Notes under the pieces: generated by a model
Databases searched by the model: none
Told to the model about the DNA's origin: nothing
What the model saw: only the letters and a program-made list of their open reading frames with translations
Origin: Paenibacillus sp. G2S3
GTDB lineage: Bacteria > Bacillota > Bacilli > Paenibacillales > Paenibacillaceae
Assembly: GCF_030123105.1 (NCBI RefSeq)
Contig: NZ_CP126095.1
Span: forward strand, 5,642,001 to 5,706,000
DNA length: 64,000 nucleotides
Direction of reading: 5' to 3'
Made by a program: the position numbers and the translations under genes
Part shown: positions 27,352 through 39,071 of the stretch, one piece after another
How the letters are laid out: the number at the start of each line of letters is the position of its first letter
Position numbering within the stretch: the stretch's first letter is position 1

Positions 27352-27424
27352 TACATATCCATTCCAAACAAGCAAAAACGCCTTCGGCGTCCCAAATGGA
27401 CGGTAAGCGTTGATGCGAGAAATA

Positions 27425-27474
27425 GAAAAAAGCTGTCTCATTCGTAGAAGGACTCTACTTATGGTTCAGCTTTC
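27425..27474 (-). terminator. Rho-independent terminator of yutD
   Basis: On the minus strand AAGCTG and CAGCTT flank an inner GTAGA/TCTAC hairpin, and six Ts follow. It lies directly after the yutD stop. Confidence 0.75.
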
Positions 27475-27478
27475 ATCA

Positions 27479-28129
27479 TTAGGATTGTGAATTTTCTGCG
27501 TTTTGTGTATTTGGATTATTTTGAGGCTTTTGTGTGTTTTGTGTGTTTTGGGGCTTTTGGGACTGACCTTGTGGTGGTCTGCTTTGAAATTCCTTTTTGG
27601 ATTTCTTCCCCTGTGAATCCTTGCCCCGGTGATTTCGGCTTTGGTGTTCTCTCAAGGGTCTATCCTTAGCAGAAGTCATCTCTTTAAATGCAGCAGATGA
27701 ATTCGAACCTTGCTTAGATGATGTTTCTTTAGCAGAAAACTCTTTATCTGTAGCCGTTCCATCATTATCTTCAGCTTCTAGCTCCGAATCTTCTTCCTCA
27801 CTCGGCTCTGGAATTTCTTTGATGAGAATATCCTTGAACAAGCCTTCTTGTGGTACCTCTTTTAATTTATGCAGCACAAAATATGCGCAGCCAAAATTGC
27901 AATATTCATTAATATAATCGACCATGCCAGAAATAGCTGTATCCCGATTCACCTTAGGGTGGTTGTCCCGGTAAAAGCCTTTCAAACGCAGCTGACTGTA
28001 ACCCCAGTCACCAATAATATAGTCGTATCTTTCCAGCACTTCGCTATATCTTCCGCGAAACGCCTCCGGATTCCAACCATCCTTATGATCTAACATAAGT
28101 TCGTAGCCTTTTCCGCCTATAACGATCAA
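27479..28129 (-). CDS. yutD: YutD family protein with a Gln/Asn-rich tail
   Basis: The first 90 residues match the YutD family: YELMLDHKDGWNPEAF, YDYIIGDWGYSQLRLKGFY and YINEYCNFGCAYFVLHKL follow in that order. YutD is a small conserved protein of unknown function. Residues 100-216 are extra: first an acidic Glu/Asp/Ser stretch, then a basic stretch, then a tail of about 35 residues rich in Gln, Asn, Pro and Thr. Translation starts at a TTG. The lipA-yutD-lytH neighbourhood is also found in Bacillus, supporting the assignment. Confidence 0.85.
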   Translation of the reverse strand: MIVIGGKGYELMLDHKDGWNPEAFRGRYSEVLERYDYIIGDWGYSQLRLKGFYRDNHPKVNRDTAISGMVDYINEYCNFGCAYFVLHKLKEVPQEGLFKDILIKEIPEPSEEEDSELEAEDNDGTATDKEFSAKETSSKQGSNSSAAFKEMTSAKDRPLREHQSRNHRGKDSQGKKSKKEFQSRPPQGQSQKPQNTQNTQKPQNNPNTQNAENSQS

Positions 28130-28206
28130 ACCTTTTGTCGCCTGCCTTTCTGTGGGGAGGGTGCGTTGATTATGCCGTCATTTCCGAGAAATATTGGGCT
28201 TTCGGT

Positions 28207-28301
28207 CGCTGTTGTTGATTAATTTCTTTTATTTGAACCGCATTCAGCGGTGAAATTAATCAACAGCGTATGCTTACGATGCTAGCTTTCCTTCGGAAAG
28301 C
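28207..28301. repeat. Nested palindromic element between lipA and yutD
   Basis: This 338-bp gap (28130-28467) contains no gene. A left arm (28207-28226) and a right arm (28252-28268) are inverted copies sharing CGCTGTTG and ATTAATTTC, with a 3-base insertion in the left arm. An inner hairpin ACCGC-ATTCA-GCGGT is at 28237-28251. A second hairpin, GCTTTCC-TTC-GGAAAGC, follows at 28285-28301. It resembles a dispersed intergenic repeat, but a genome-wide comparison is not possible here. Confidence 0.6.
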
Positions 28302-28467
28302 TTTCAGGCGAACGCTAACGCTCCTACAGCTCCAACATTTCTCTCCAATGACTCAAATCAACGTTTTTTATGTGTAACCTATGGGCTGAGTGTTTCAGAA
28401 CGCTATCGCTCCTTCAACCCTCTCCTTAATAAAACCTTTTTGTGACTTTGTCACTATTTCAAAAAAA

Positions 28468-29373
28468 TCAACTAGAAGAAACCGCGCGCTCCTCACGAGC
28501 TTGAGCAGCAGATTTCACCTGCTCATGCGCACGATAAGAACTACGAACAAGTGGGGCTGATTCCACATGGCTGAAGCCACGCTTCAATCCCTCTTCCTTG
28601 AGCAGTGCAAATTCCTCCGGTGGATAATATTTCTCCACGTTCAAATGCTTTGGAGAAGGCTGCAAGTATTGTCCTAAAGTCAATATATCACAATTTACGG
28701 CTCGTAAATCATCCATTGCTTGTAAAATCTCATCCCACTCTTCACCGACTCCAAGCATAATGCTTGATTTGGTAGGAATGTCCGGCTTCATCTCCTTGGC
28801 TCTGCGCAGCAGTTCCATCGAACGGCGATACTTCGCTTTAGCCCGCACACGGTCTGACATCCGTTCCACCGTCTCGATATTATGGTTAAGAATGTCTGGA
28901 TTACTGTTCATGACAATCTCTAGACTATTCCGTTCTCCCAAGAAGTCTGGAATCAGTACTTCAACACTACATAACGGAAGGCGTTTACGAATTGCCGCTA
29001 CCGTCTCAGCAAAAATCTGGGCGCCACCATCCGCAAGATCATCGCGGGCCACACTGGTTACCACGCAATGGCGAAGGTTCATACTCTCTGCAGCTTCTGC
29101 TACACGTTCAGGTTCCTGCAGGTCCAGCTCTGTCGGCATCCCTGTATTCACAGCGCAGAAACGACATGCGCGAGTACATATATCTCCAAGAATCATAAAT
29201 GTCGCCGTTCGATTTGCCCAGCATTCATAAATGTTCGGACACCTAGCTTCTTCACATACAGTATGTAAAGTTTTAGAACGCATCATGCTCTTGATTTCCT
29301 GATAGTTATCACCGGTAGTTAGCTTAATTCTAATCCAATCCGGCTTAGGCTGCTTTGCTGTTTTATTCGTCAA
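28468..29373 (-). CDS. lipA: Lipoyl synthase
   Basis: The 301-residue radical-SAM protein has both iron-sulfur cluster motifs: the auxiliary CX4CX5C in [12 protein letters not shown] near residue 36, and the radical-SAM CX3CX2C in CTRACRFC near residue 67. The C-terminal RSSYRA is also present. LipA inserts two sulfur atoms into octanoyl groups on lipoyl domains. The start is a TTG at 29373; a GGGG run lies about 10 nt upstream and a stronger AGGAGG lies 17 nt upstream. An extended -10 promoter precedes it. The gene is divergent from the lytH-like gene. Confidence 0.96.
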   Translation of the reverse strand: MTNKTAKQPKPDWIRIKLTTGDNYQEIKSMMRSKTLHTVCEEARCPNIYECWANRTATFMILGDICTRACRFCAVNTGMPTELDLQEPERVAEAAESMNLRHCVVTSVARDDLADGGAQIFAETVAAIRKRLPLCSVEVLIPDFLGERNSLEIVMNSNPDILNHNIETVERMSDRVRAKAKYRRSMELLRRAKEMKPDIPTKSSIMLGVGEEWDEILQAMDDLRAVNCDILTLGQYLQPSPKHLNVEKYYPPEEFALLKEEGLKRGFSHVESAPLVRSSYRAHEQVKSAAQAREERAVSSS

Positions 29374-29431
29374 AATAATAAACCCCGCTTCCTCCTGAAT
29401 GTGTTGCTGCAGATGAAAGATGCTGCCTCAT

Positions 29432-29440
29432 ATTATACCA
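29432..29440 (-). promoter_or_regulatory. Extended -10 promoter of lipA
   Basis: The minus strand reads TGGTATAAT with TG one base before a perfect TATAAT. It lies about 60 bases upstream of lipA. No clear -35 is seen. Confidence 0.55.
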
Positions 29441-29628
29441 TGTGCGCTTTACAATTGCCTGTTTTTGTGAAATATGCAGGGTACACCAACTTCGATTCCG
29501 CCGGAGAATTTACTGGTACCTTTAGACAAGAACGGATAAAAAGTAGCTTTTTGCTTCAATCTATAATAAAAGCTTCAACCGAAGTGCCTACATTCAATTC
29601 TACGCCCGGACAAAAGGAGGCTGTTATC

Positions 29629-30726
29629 TTGCTGGCCCTATTTAAGAATACTAATAACCGGAGAACTATGTTATGTCTTTCCGCGGCCGCTATCCTTTGG
29701 GGTGGTTTAGGCCTTCCCGTTCCAGCAGCTGCAGTACAGGCTACAGTCCAACCGGTGGAAAGCAGCGGCAATCCCGTTAATGCTAGCAAGGAATCCATAT
29801 GGTCTGCCCGCAGGGGAATTTATGATCACCTGAGTGCAGCCACTGGAATCCCTTGGTTTAGATTCGCAGCCATTGATCAATATGAACGCACCATCGCCAA
29901 AAAAGGGTCCTCAGACAAGCCCGTCACCAACCGTCTTACAGGAATCATGGTTCCAGCACCCGTATGGTCCGGTCCACTCAATCCGGATCAGGAGGATACT
30001 TCTCCTGCCTCCATCACCTTCTTTAACGGCTTCGGCCGTGATGGCTCGGGAGATGGAATCGCAGATCCAGAGAATGATGCTGACGTTCTATATAGTATGG
30101 CTAGACACTTGCAGAAATATGGTGATTCAGCTAATGATTTCAGTATCGGTATTTGGGAGTATTATCACAATGGCCGTGCCTCTCAGCGCATAGCTCAGTT
30201 CGCCAAGCTATATGAACATTTTGGGCGGCTTGACCTATCAGGTAATGCTTTTCCACTTCCCTTAAGTAATTCTTATTCTTATCGTAGCACTTGGGGAACC
30301 GGCAGAAGCTGGGGTGGGGCACGTATCCACGAAGGGACTGACCTCTTTGCACCACAAGGCATGCCGGTACGCAGCACCTGCTTTGGCTTAGTGGAAACTA
30401 AAGGTTGGAACCGCTATGGCGGCTGGAGAATTGGAATTCGCGATATCGAGAATCGATACCATTATTACGCCCATTTATCCGGATATAACAAATCCATTTC
30501 GCGTGGAGATATCGTCGCACCAGGTGAAATCATTGGCTGGGTCGGCAGCTCAGGATACGGAAATCCAGGAACACAAGGGAAATTCCCGCCACATCTACAT
30601 TTCGGCATCTACCGGGACCGAGGAATTACAGAATGGGCTTTTGATCCATTTCCATTGCTAAAACAATGGGAGAATCAGGAGTATAGAGACCTAAAGAACA
30701 AAAATAAAAAAAGTGCTACGAATTAA
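29629..30726 (+). CDS. lytH: LytH-like M23 metallopeptidase (spore cortex type)
   Basis: I start at the TTG at 29629, which has a strong AAAGGAGG site and is followed by a signal peptide ending in AAAVQA. The open frame continues 76 codons upstream but without any secretion signal or ribosome site. The 365-residue protein has an M23 zinc-peptidase domain (about residues 230-345) with HEGTD, HYYAHLSGY and HLHFGIY motifs. B. subtilis lytH (yunA), an L-Ala-D-Glu endopeptidase acting in spore cortex formation, also lies beside lipA. The gene order supports orthology. Confidence 0.85.
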   Translation: MLALFKNTNNRRTMLCLSAAAILWGGLGLPVPAAAVQATVQPVESSGNPVNASKESIWSARRGIYDHLSAATGIPWFRFAAIDQYERTIAKKGSSDKPVTNRLTGIMVPAPVWSGPLNPDQEDTSPASITFFNGFGRDGSGDGIADPENDADVLYSMARHLQKYGDSANDFSIGIWEYYHNGRASQRIAQFAKLYEHFGRLDLSGNAFPLPLSNSYSYRSTWGTGRSWGGARIHEGTDLFAPQGMPVRSTCFGLVETKGWNRYGGWRIGIRDIENRYHYYAHLSGYNKSISRGDIVAPGEIIGWVGSSGYGNPGTQGKFPPHLHFGIYRDRGITEWAFDPFPLLKQWENQEYRDLKNKNKKSATN

Positions 30727-30730
30727 AATT

Positions 30731-30777
30731 AAAAAGAAACGGCTTCGCCATCCTTTGGAGATGACAGCCGTTTCTTG
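30731..30777. terminator. Bidirectional terminator between lytH and the GH13 gene
   Basis: AAGAAACGGCT and AGCCGTTTCTT form a stem with a 20-nt loop, flanked by AT-rich runs on both sides. A second hairpin (AAGGCC/GGCCTT, 30786-30813) lies nearer the GH13 stop. Together they separate the convergent transcripts. Confidence 0.8.
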
Positions 30778-30821
30778 ATGAACATTAAGGCCCCTTCTTT
30801 GGAAAGAGGCCTTATATTATT

Positions 30822-32522
30822 TTAATACAACATTAAACAGCCAAACGGTTCCATGCTCACTATAAGCTTGTTAGTATTTTTAAAAGTAGCTCCTGACAGT
30901 AAATCGGTTAGCACATTCTTATCCGAACGATATGCATTAAGCTCAATCTCGTACGCGTTCGGAGAATTATTGATAATTAATCCTATCTTTTCATGACCCA
31001 CACCCCGCGTATAACCGAGAACATTACGTACTTCATCCGTGAACCAAGGTCGGAATGTACCCTTCCGTAGAATATCACAGCTTTTTCTTAGGAAAATCAG
31101 TTCTTGATACCACTTCAGCAGCGCTGTATTCTGAGCCTGCTCTTGCCATACCATAGCTTTTCTACAGTGAGGGTCCGTGGCTCCTTCCATCCCAACCTCA
31201 TCCCCATAATAGATCATCGGAATACCGATATAGGTCATCTGAAAAAAAACCGCCAACCTCATGCGCTGTATTGCCGTACTCTCGCGGTCCCAGCCACGTC
31301 CCCCTTCCTTACACGCTGTAAGAAAACGCAACGTATCATGACTGCCAATCAATTGAAACATAGCAGAATTCGCCTGGTCATTATACAACGCCTCCTGATG
31401 GAGTACTTGCTCCATAAAGCGATCTGGTCCTGTTGACTGCTCTGCAAAGAATTCCAGCAAGGCATCCCGAAGCACATAATTCATGCCACCATCGAATTGA
31501 TCCCCTCTAAGCCAAGGCCCAGAAGCATGCATAATCTCTCCGATGAGTAGGATTTCAGGATATTCAGACTTGAGCTCTTGCCGGAAGCGGGACCAAAACG
31601 CCGGATTGACCTCATTCGCTACATCAAGACGCCAGCCGTCTATCTTTGTTTCACGAATCCAATACTTGGCAACGTCAATCATATAATCTGCCGTTTCGGG
31701 ATGATCCATATTCAGCTTAGGCATATGAGCTTCAGCTTTGGCAAACGTCTCATAATTCGGCGCTGGCGTCTGTGTAACGGGAAAAGAACGAATAAAGAAC
31801 CAATCTTTATACGGGGACTGCTCGCCTTTTTCCATCACATCCTTAAAAGCAAAAAATTGGTCTCCCGAATGATTAAACACGGCATCCAGTATTACCTTAA
31901 TTCCATGATGATGGGCCACACTGACCAGTGACCTTAGTCCGTCCAAATCTCCAAAGGCAGGGTCGATCTTATAATAATCAGAGGTATTATATTTATGCTC
32001 GGAAGGAGACTCAAATACAGGCGTCATGTAAATAACGTTTACACCAAGCTGCTGTAGATAGGGAATTTTCTCCGAAATGCCCTGTAGAGTTCCACCATTA
32101 TAGCTACTAGGATATATTTGATAGGTCACCGCATCCTGGCTCCATGAAGGTAGCTTTAAAGCCTCAGAACGGTGGAGGTATGCATATTGAAAAGAACCTG
32201 CACGCTCCCGATTCTCTGACGCCCCCCTCTCTCCATACCAGACATACTGTCCTGTAGCATTCGCTATATGAAATAGATATCTGCATCTTCTAGTGCTAGT
32301 GTGAATAATGGCTTCATGAATCTCATAAATACCGGCCGACCCTATCCGCTCCATCTGCAAAGGAACTTCTTGTCCCGGAGAATCATAACGATCCGAGTGG
32401 ATTACGGTACAGGATAATTGCTGTCCAGCTTGTGTGAATAGTCTGAGCTTCAGGATACCCGTACCTACTGGATAGGCAAATGGATCTTCACTCGTATGAT
32501 AAATAAACCATGATTGAGGCAT
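30822..32522 (-). CDS. GH13 cyclomaltodextrinase/neopullulanase-like enzyme
   Basis: The 566-residue protein has no signal peptide. An N-terminal beta domain (residues 1-120, CBM34-like) precedes a GH13 barrel. The four GH13 regions are visible: DAVFNHSG near residue 210, GWRLDVANEV near residue 295 with the nucleophile Asp, IGEIMH near residue 327 with the acid Glu, and IGSHDTLR near residue 390. Such enzymes degrade cyclodextrins, maltodextrins or pullulan fragments inside the cell. It is divergent from a LacI regulator 121 bp away, the probable control gene. The exact substrate is not determined by sequence alone. Confidence 0.9.
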   Translation of the reverse strand: MPQSWFIYHTSEDPFAYPVGTGILKLRLFTQAGQQLSCTVIHSDRYDSPGQEVPLQMERIGSAGIYEIHEAIIHTSTRRCRYLFHIANATGQYVWYGERGASENRERAGSFQYAYLHRSEALKLPSWSQDAVTYQIYPSSYNGGTLQGISEKIPYLQQLGVNVIYMTPVFESPSEHKYNTSDYYKIDPAFGDLDGLRSLVSVAHHHGIKVILDAVFNHSGDQFFAFKDVMEKGEQSPYKDWFFIRSFPVTQTPAPNYETFAKAEAHMPKLNMDHPETADYMIDVAKYWIRETKIDGWRLDVANEVNPAFWSRFRQELKSEYPEILLIGEIMHASGPWLRGDQFDGGMNYVLRDALLEFFAEQSTGPDRFMEQVLHQEALYNDQANSAMFQLIGSHDTLRFLTACKEGGRGWDRESTAIQRMRLAVFFQMTYIGIPMIYYGDEVGMEGATDPHCRKAMVWQEQAQNTALLKWYQELIFLRKSCDILRKGTFRPWFTDEVRNVLGYTRGVGHEKIGLIINNSPNAYEIELNAYRSDKNVLTDLLSGATFKNTNKLIVSMEPFGCLMLY

Positions 32523-32643
32523 AACTTAAGGACTCCTTCTATACTTTTATCGTTCTATCTACCTGTTCATTCTTCATTAGAGAGACTGCTAAATATGTGT
32601 TATTATGGTTACAAATACCGTTTTTAAGTTATGAGGGACGACG

Positions 32644-33675
32644 ATGAAAGTAACGATTTCTGATATTGCCAAAGCAGCCAATGTGGCTAAATCTACCGTA
32701 TCTAAAGTACTAAATGATTCCCCGAAAATATCACAGGAAACGAAACAAAAGGTTCGAGAGATTATGAAGCAAATGAACTACACGCCGAGCAGTATCGCTA
32801 CTGGGTTAGCTAGACAAAGCAGCTGCAATATTGGCCTATTGGTCGATATGTCTAAAGAAAGTGAGTTTCTAAACCAATTCTTCTACAACATTATTGGTGG
32901 AATCGAGAGCGTAATTGCACCTTTAAAATACGAACTGACCATTTCCAATGTGCAACATAGTAGTCCAGAAGGCCATTTTCTAAATAGGCTTGTGTTTAGC
33001 AAACGTGTCGACGGTATTATAGCCAATAACTCCGTGCTGACTGAAGAGCTATCTGAAGAACTGAATCAACTGGGGTTTCCTTACATCTCCATTGGAGAGA
33101 TTATGGCCCCTGGAAGTTGGGTTGATTTCGATAATGAAGCAGGCGGCAATATGCTGACCGCGCATCTCGTCGAACAGGGTTATTCAAAGATAGCCTTCAT
33201 AGGCGGGCAGCAGCAGGAGAAGATTTATACCCATCGCCAAGGTGGTTTTTTAAGAGCTTTACAGCAGGCTGACCTTACCGTTCCTCAGCAATGGATCATT
33301 AACTGCAAGGCTGATGAGCATGATAGCTATCATGCTGCTCTTGAGCTTTTGCAACGCGAAGAACGGCCAGACTCTGTAGTGTGCATGAACAGTTATGTAG
33401 CCTTTGGGGTGCTTCAAGCCGCAAAAGCACTCGGAATTGATGTTCCATCCGAACTAGGCATCGCCGCTTTCGATGAATATCCGCTATCCCGATATACAAC
33501 ACCTCCTTTAACTTCACTTAATATTGATACGTTCAAGCTGGGTGTGTCTTCAGGGCAGCTGCTGATGGAGCGCATTCGTAGTAATGATATGCCCCTCAAG
33601 CATTTGCTATTAGAGCCAGAACTAATTCCCCGTGAATCTACGATGAGAACAAAATTCTCTGGAGGAACTTCGTAA
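32644..33675 (+). CDS. LacI-family regulator of the maltodextrin locus
   Basis: The 343-residue protein has an N-terminal helix-turn-helix with TISDIAKAANVAKSTVSKVLN and a periplasmic-binding-protein-like sensor domain. The start ATG follows GAGGG. LacI regulators bind palindromic operators and are released by sugars. Its placement, divergent from the GH13 enzyme and next to the secreted amylase, suggests control by maltodextrins. The palindrome at 36930-36943 upstream of the amylase is one candidate operator. Confidence 0.9.
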   Translation: MKVTISDIAKAANVAKSTVSKVLNDSPKISQETKQKVREIMKQMNYTPSSIATGLARQSSCNIGLLVDMSKESEFLNQFFYNIIGGIESVIAPLKYELTISNVQHSSPEGHFLNRLVFSKRVDGIIANNSVLTEELSEELNQLGFPYISIGEIMAPGSWVDFDNEAGGNMLTAHLVEQGYSKIAFIGGQQQEKIYTHRQGGFLRALQQADLTVPQQWIINCKADEHDSYHAALELLQREERPDSVVCMNSYVAFGVLQAAKALGIDVPSELGIAAFDEYPLSRYTTPPLTSLNIDTFKLGVSSGQLLMERIRSNDMPLKHLLLEPELIPRESTMRTKFSGGTS

Positions 33676-33738
33676 ATGGATCATTCAAATTCATATCTAT
33701 TGTATCTTCTGCAATGAAAAAGCTTCATACTACTTACC

Positions 33739-33770
33739 AAGGAGCGGCCCCACACGGGGGCCGCTCCTTG
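33739..33770. terminator. GC-rich hairpin between convergent genes
   Basis: AAGGAGCGGCCCC and GGGGCCGCTCCTT form a 13-bp perfect stem with a short loop. No T tract follows, but it lies between the LacI and amylase stops and probably terminates in both directions. Confidence 0.6.
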
Positions 33771-33807
33771 TCATGTGAAAGGTATTATGATCCACTCGAG
33801 TATCAAC

Positions 33808-36795
<2,988 letters not shown>

Positions 36796-36929
36796 TGCGT
36801 GCATCTCCCTCTCTTATTAAAGCGTATTCATAACAATCTAAAACCTACTTCCTTGATTAAAAACCAAGCCCGCCCAGTGATGTCTTTAATGTTTTTAACG
36901 TCTTTAACACAAAAAACAAATAATTTTAA

Positions 36930-36943
36930 GGAAACCGGTTTCC
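36930..36943. promoter_or_regulatory. LacI/CcpA-type operator upstream of the amylase
   Basis: GGAAACCGGTTTCC is a perfect 14-bp palindrome. It matches the cre core (G-A-A-N-C-G-N-T-N-W-C) except at the outermost bases. It lies about 135 bp upstream of the amylase start. Either CcpA or the nearby LacI regulator could bind. The same core recurs at 60904-60919. Confidence 0.6.
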
Positions 36944-37006
36944 CCACTAAAAATTACCATGATTATGAATGCGTTGTCAAGCTATAAAAAAATAAACTTC
37001 ATAAGA

Positions 37007-37034
37007 AAAAGAGCCTCCTTAATTGGGGCTCTTT
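37007..37034 (-). terminator. Rho-independent terminator of the esterase gene
   Basis: On the minus strand AAAGAGCC and GGCTCTTT form a stem and are followed by TTC. It lies about 25 bases after the esterase stop. Confidence 0.8.
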
Positions 37035-37059
37035 AGGGTTAATTATTTAAATTTCATCC

Positions 37060-37725
37060 TCAGCTTCCTACACTCTGAATAAAATGCAATACTTCATTCA
37101 TGATCCGGTCCTTATCTTCACAATGACAAACCATATGGCCACTGTTATCCACCAGAAGTACCTGTTTTTGAGTCGTAGGGATTGTATGCTGCAGGTAGTC
37201 AGCGCTCCTAGTCTTCACCAGATGATCTCGTTTACCCTGCACGATCAGGGTTGGAGTCTCAATATGCGGATAGATTGAAAAGCTCTCCCGGACCAGTCGT
37301 TGGAACTCTCTCGTAGCCTTTGGGGGCGTTGAAGTGAATTTGTTAATATACGTTTTTAGCATGGAAAAGCTCGCAAGAGTCTTAAGGATCTCCACGGGAT
37401 TTAGCGGAAATACAGGGGTGGACAATAAAGTAAGAGATTTGATCCAGGGTTTATACCGTACAGAAAGATGTGAAGCAATAAGAGCACCGGTTGAAAAGCC
37501 GATCAGATGAACGCCTTCATTCGTCTTTAACAGCTCTGTCAATTCATCTTCAGCACTCTGCTGCCAATCATGTCGATCCGAATGCAGTAAATCATTCCTG
37601 CTCCCCCCATGCCCTTTCAGGGTAAACGTTCTGGAACGGTAATTATGCTGCTCCATAAACTGGGACAAGGGAGAGATTTCATGCTCACCTCCGGTAAAGC
37701 CATGAATAAATAAACAACTTTCCAT
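37060..37725 (-). CDS. Alpha/beta hydrolase, carboxylesterase-like
   Basis: I start at the ATG at 37725 behind AGAGGG, giving about 221 residues. The oxyanion HGFTGG follows the first strand. The nucleophile serine is in GFSTGA near residue 93. The acid Asp is probably in GKRDHLV near residue 170 and the His in SGHMVCH near residue 200. Size and motifs resemble Est30-type cytoplasmic carboxylesterases and monoacylglycerol lipases. The natural substrate is unknown. It is a monocistronic unit. Confidence 0.87.
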   Translation of the reverse strand: MESCLFIHGFTGGEHEISPLSQFMEQHNYRSRTFTLKGHGGSRNDLLHSDRHDWQQSAEDELTELLKTNEGVHLIGFSTGALIASHLSVRYKPWIKSLTLLSTPVFPLNPVEILKTLASFSMLKTYINKFTSTPPKATREFQRLVRESFSIYPHIETPTLIVQGKRDHLVKTRSADYLQHTIPTTQKQVLLVDNSGHMVCHCEDKDRIMNEVLHFIQSVGS

Positions 37726-37876
37726 AATTGTCCCTCTTTTCACAATTCCATCTGACTTGCAGCTTTATTGTATAATGCCAATCCCCTTTATTTTCTATAC
37801 ATTCCATCCTTTTATGTAAAACCTCAACCCAAGTGGTGTCAAGGTTCAGCTCTGTTAATGGTTCTTAGCAAGAACT

Positions 37877-38458
37877 CTATTGTTCCCACCAAAGAAGACC
37901 CAGCGCTGAGGTAATCGTTAAACCTACGGCGGAGCTAGATGAAGTGACGTTAGCACAAATAGCCGTCCCGGGCGGGACAATGATGCTGCCCGTAAAGTTC
38001 TGTGTGAATGCTCCCGGTGCCAATTGATAATTGTAAAGCGTCGTCCCCCCGCTAATGGCTGCTGTGGAGGATTGAACGGTCATCGCACTCGTAGCCGAGC
38101 TTCCTAAATTATTATTCGTTGGCGTTAAGGTTGTAGGTGAAGTTACCGTCCCTCCTTTTACAATTGTAAAGCTACCCGACATTGCCGATAACAGAGAAGA
38201 ACCGCCGATACTGCCGCTTATACGTGAGATATAAACCGTTTTTCCACTGCCAGCAGCATTACTAATCCGAATAGAAGCGATTGCGGAAATAAGACTAAGC
38301 ACGACCAAACTAGATGCAGAAGTGTTAGTTGAATATAAGACTGCAGCTTGCGAAGCGCTTATTTCCGGTGGTGCGCTAATATCTGGAGATTGGAAGGTAT
38401 TCACCATATCTACAAAAACAGGTTGATCGTTGTCGTTAAATACAAATTGATTAGGCAT
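37877..38458 (-). CDS. Ser/Thr-rich structural-type protein with C-terminal WWEQ (paralogue B)
   Basis: The 193-residue protein has no signal peptide and is very rich in Ser, Thr, Gly and Ala. It opens with MPNQFVFNDNDQPVFVDMVNT and ends with LLWWEQ. The middle contains ISNAAGSGKTVYISRISGS, close to the matching stretch of the neighbour, and the overall pattern suggests a beta-sandwich. It begins at an ATG with AGGAGGGG and follows its paralogue by 18 bp, so they are one transcript. I do not recognise the family. A structural surface protein is inferred from composition and neighbours. Confidence 0.75.
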   Translation of the reverse strand: MPNQFVFNDNDQPVFVDMVNTFQSPDISAPPEISASQAAVLYSTNTSASSLVVLSLISAIASIRISNAAGSGKTVYISRISGSIGGSSLLSAMSGSFTIVKGGTVTSPTTLTPTNNNLGSSATSAMTVQSSTAAISGGTTLYNYQLAPGAFTQNFTGSIIVPPGTAICANVTSSSSAVGLTITSALGLLWWEQ

Positions 38459-38476
38459 ATTTATCCCCTCCTGTCT

Positions 38477-39013
38477 CTAATATTCCCACCAGCTGATTGA
38501 CGTTGTCGCCGCTGAAGTCCCCGATGAAATCGTTATAGAGGTAGTGATGGAACTTCCGGGAGGAACAACAATTTGTCCCGTAAAATCCACAATGACCGGA
38601 CCGGCCGCTAGCAATAGAGATACTAAAGTGGCTGGGCTTCCAGTAGGGGCGGTAGTTGAGGTTCTAGCCGTCATAACACTAGTTAACGCACTACCAAAAT
38701 TATAATTAATCGGTGTAACGGTAGTTCCGGTGACCGTAGCGTTCCGAAGTAGTGTTAAGGTAACTGCCGCTGTCGCTGTGCTGGCTGTAACACGGGACAC
38801 ATACAGGGTGCGTCCGCTGCCTCCCGGATTACTAATCTGAATTACCAGCGGTGCAGCAGTCGTTACCGTAGAAGTAAATGGGATTCCAAACAATAGCCCC
38901 GCCTTTGCTGCTCCCCCCTCAGGAGCTGAATCTATACCAGGTGCAACATACGTATTGACTTGTTCTGTAAAAAGTGGCTGGCTACTCTGATTGAATACTG
39001 AGTCGTTCGGCAT
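38477..39013 (-). CDS. Ser/Thr-rich structural-type protein with C-terminal WWEY (paralogue A)
   Basis: The 178-residue protein begins with MPNDSVFNQSSQPLFTEQVNT and ends with SISWWEY. It contains ISNPGGSGRTLYVSRVTAS near residue 62 and IVVPPGSSI near residue 150; the downstream paralogue shares the same landmarks. Thr and Ser dominate the sequence and there is no signal peptide, as in many spore coat or exosporium proteins assembled from the mother cell. The start follows GGGGAGG. A late-sporulation-like promoter (39045-39071) lies upstream. The function is unproven; a phage-tail-like structural origin is an alternative. Confidence 0.75.
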   Translation of the reverse strand: MPNDSVFNQSSQPLFTEQVNTYVAPGIDSAPEGGAAKAGLLFGIPFTSTVTTAAPLVIQISNPGGSGRTLYVSRVTASTATAAVTLTLLRNATVTGTTVTPINYNFGSALTSVMTARTSTTAPTGSPATLVSLLLAAGPVIVDFTGQIVVPPGSSITTSITISSGTSAATTSISWWEY

Positions 39014-39044
39014 GAGATATCCTCCCCGTACTTAAGCTTATTCT

Positions 39045-39071
39045 CATTTTATGCCGCTCTCAGTAACAGGT
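39045..39071 (-). promoter_or_regulatory. Sigma-K-like promoter of the paralogue pair
   Basis: On the minus strand AC, a 16-base spacer and CATAAAATG match the late mother-cell sigma-K pattern AC-N16-CATAnnnTA except for the last base. It lies about 32-58 bases upstream of the 39013 start. The pattern is short, so chance is not excluded. Confidence 0.45.

Noticed and set aside
29401..29628. 76-residue N-terminal extension of the lytH-like gene
   Set aside because: There is no ribosome site, and it would bury the signal peptide; the TTG at 29629 has both a strong site and a secretion signal.
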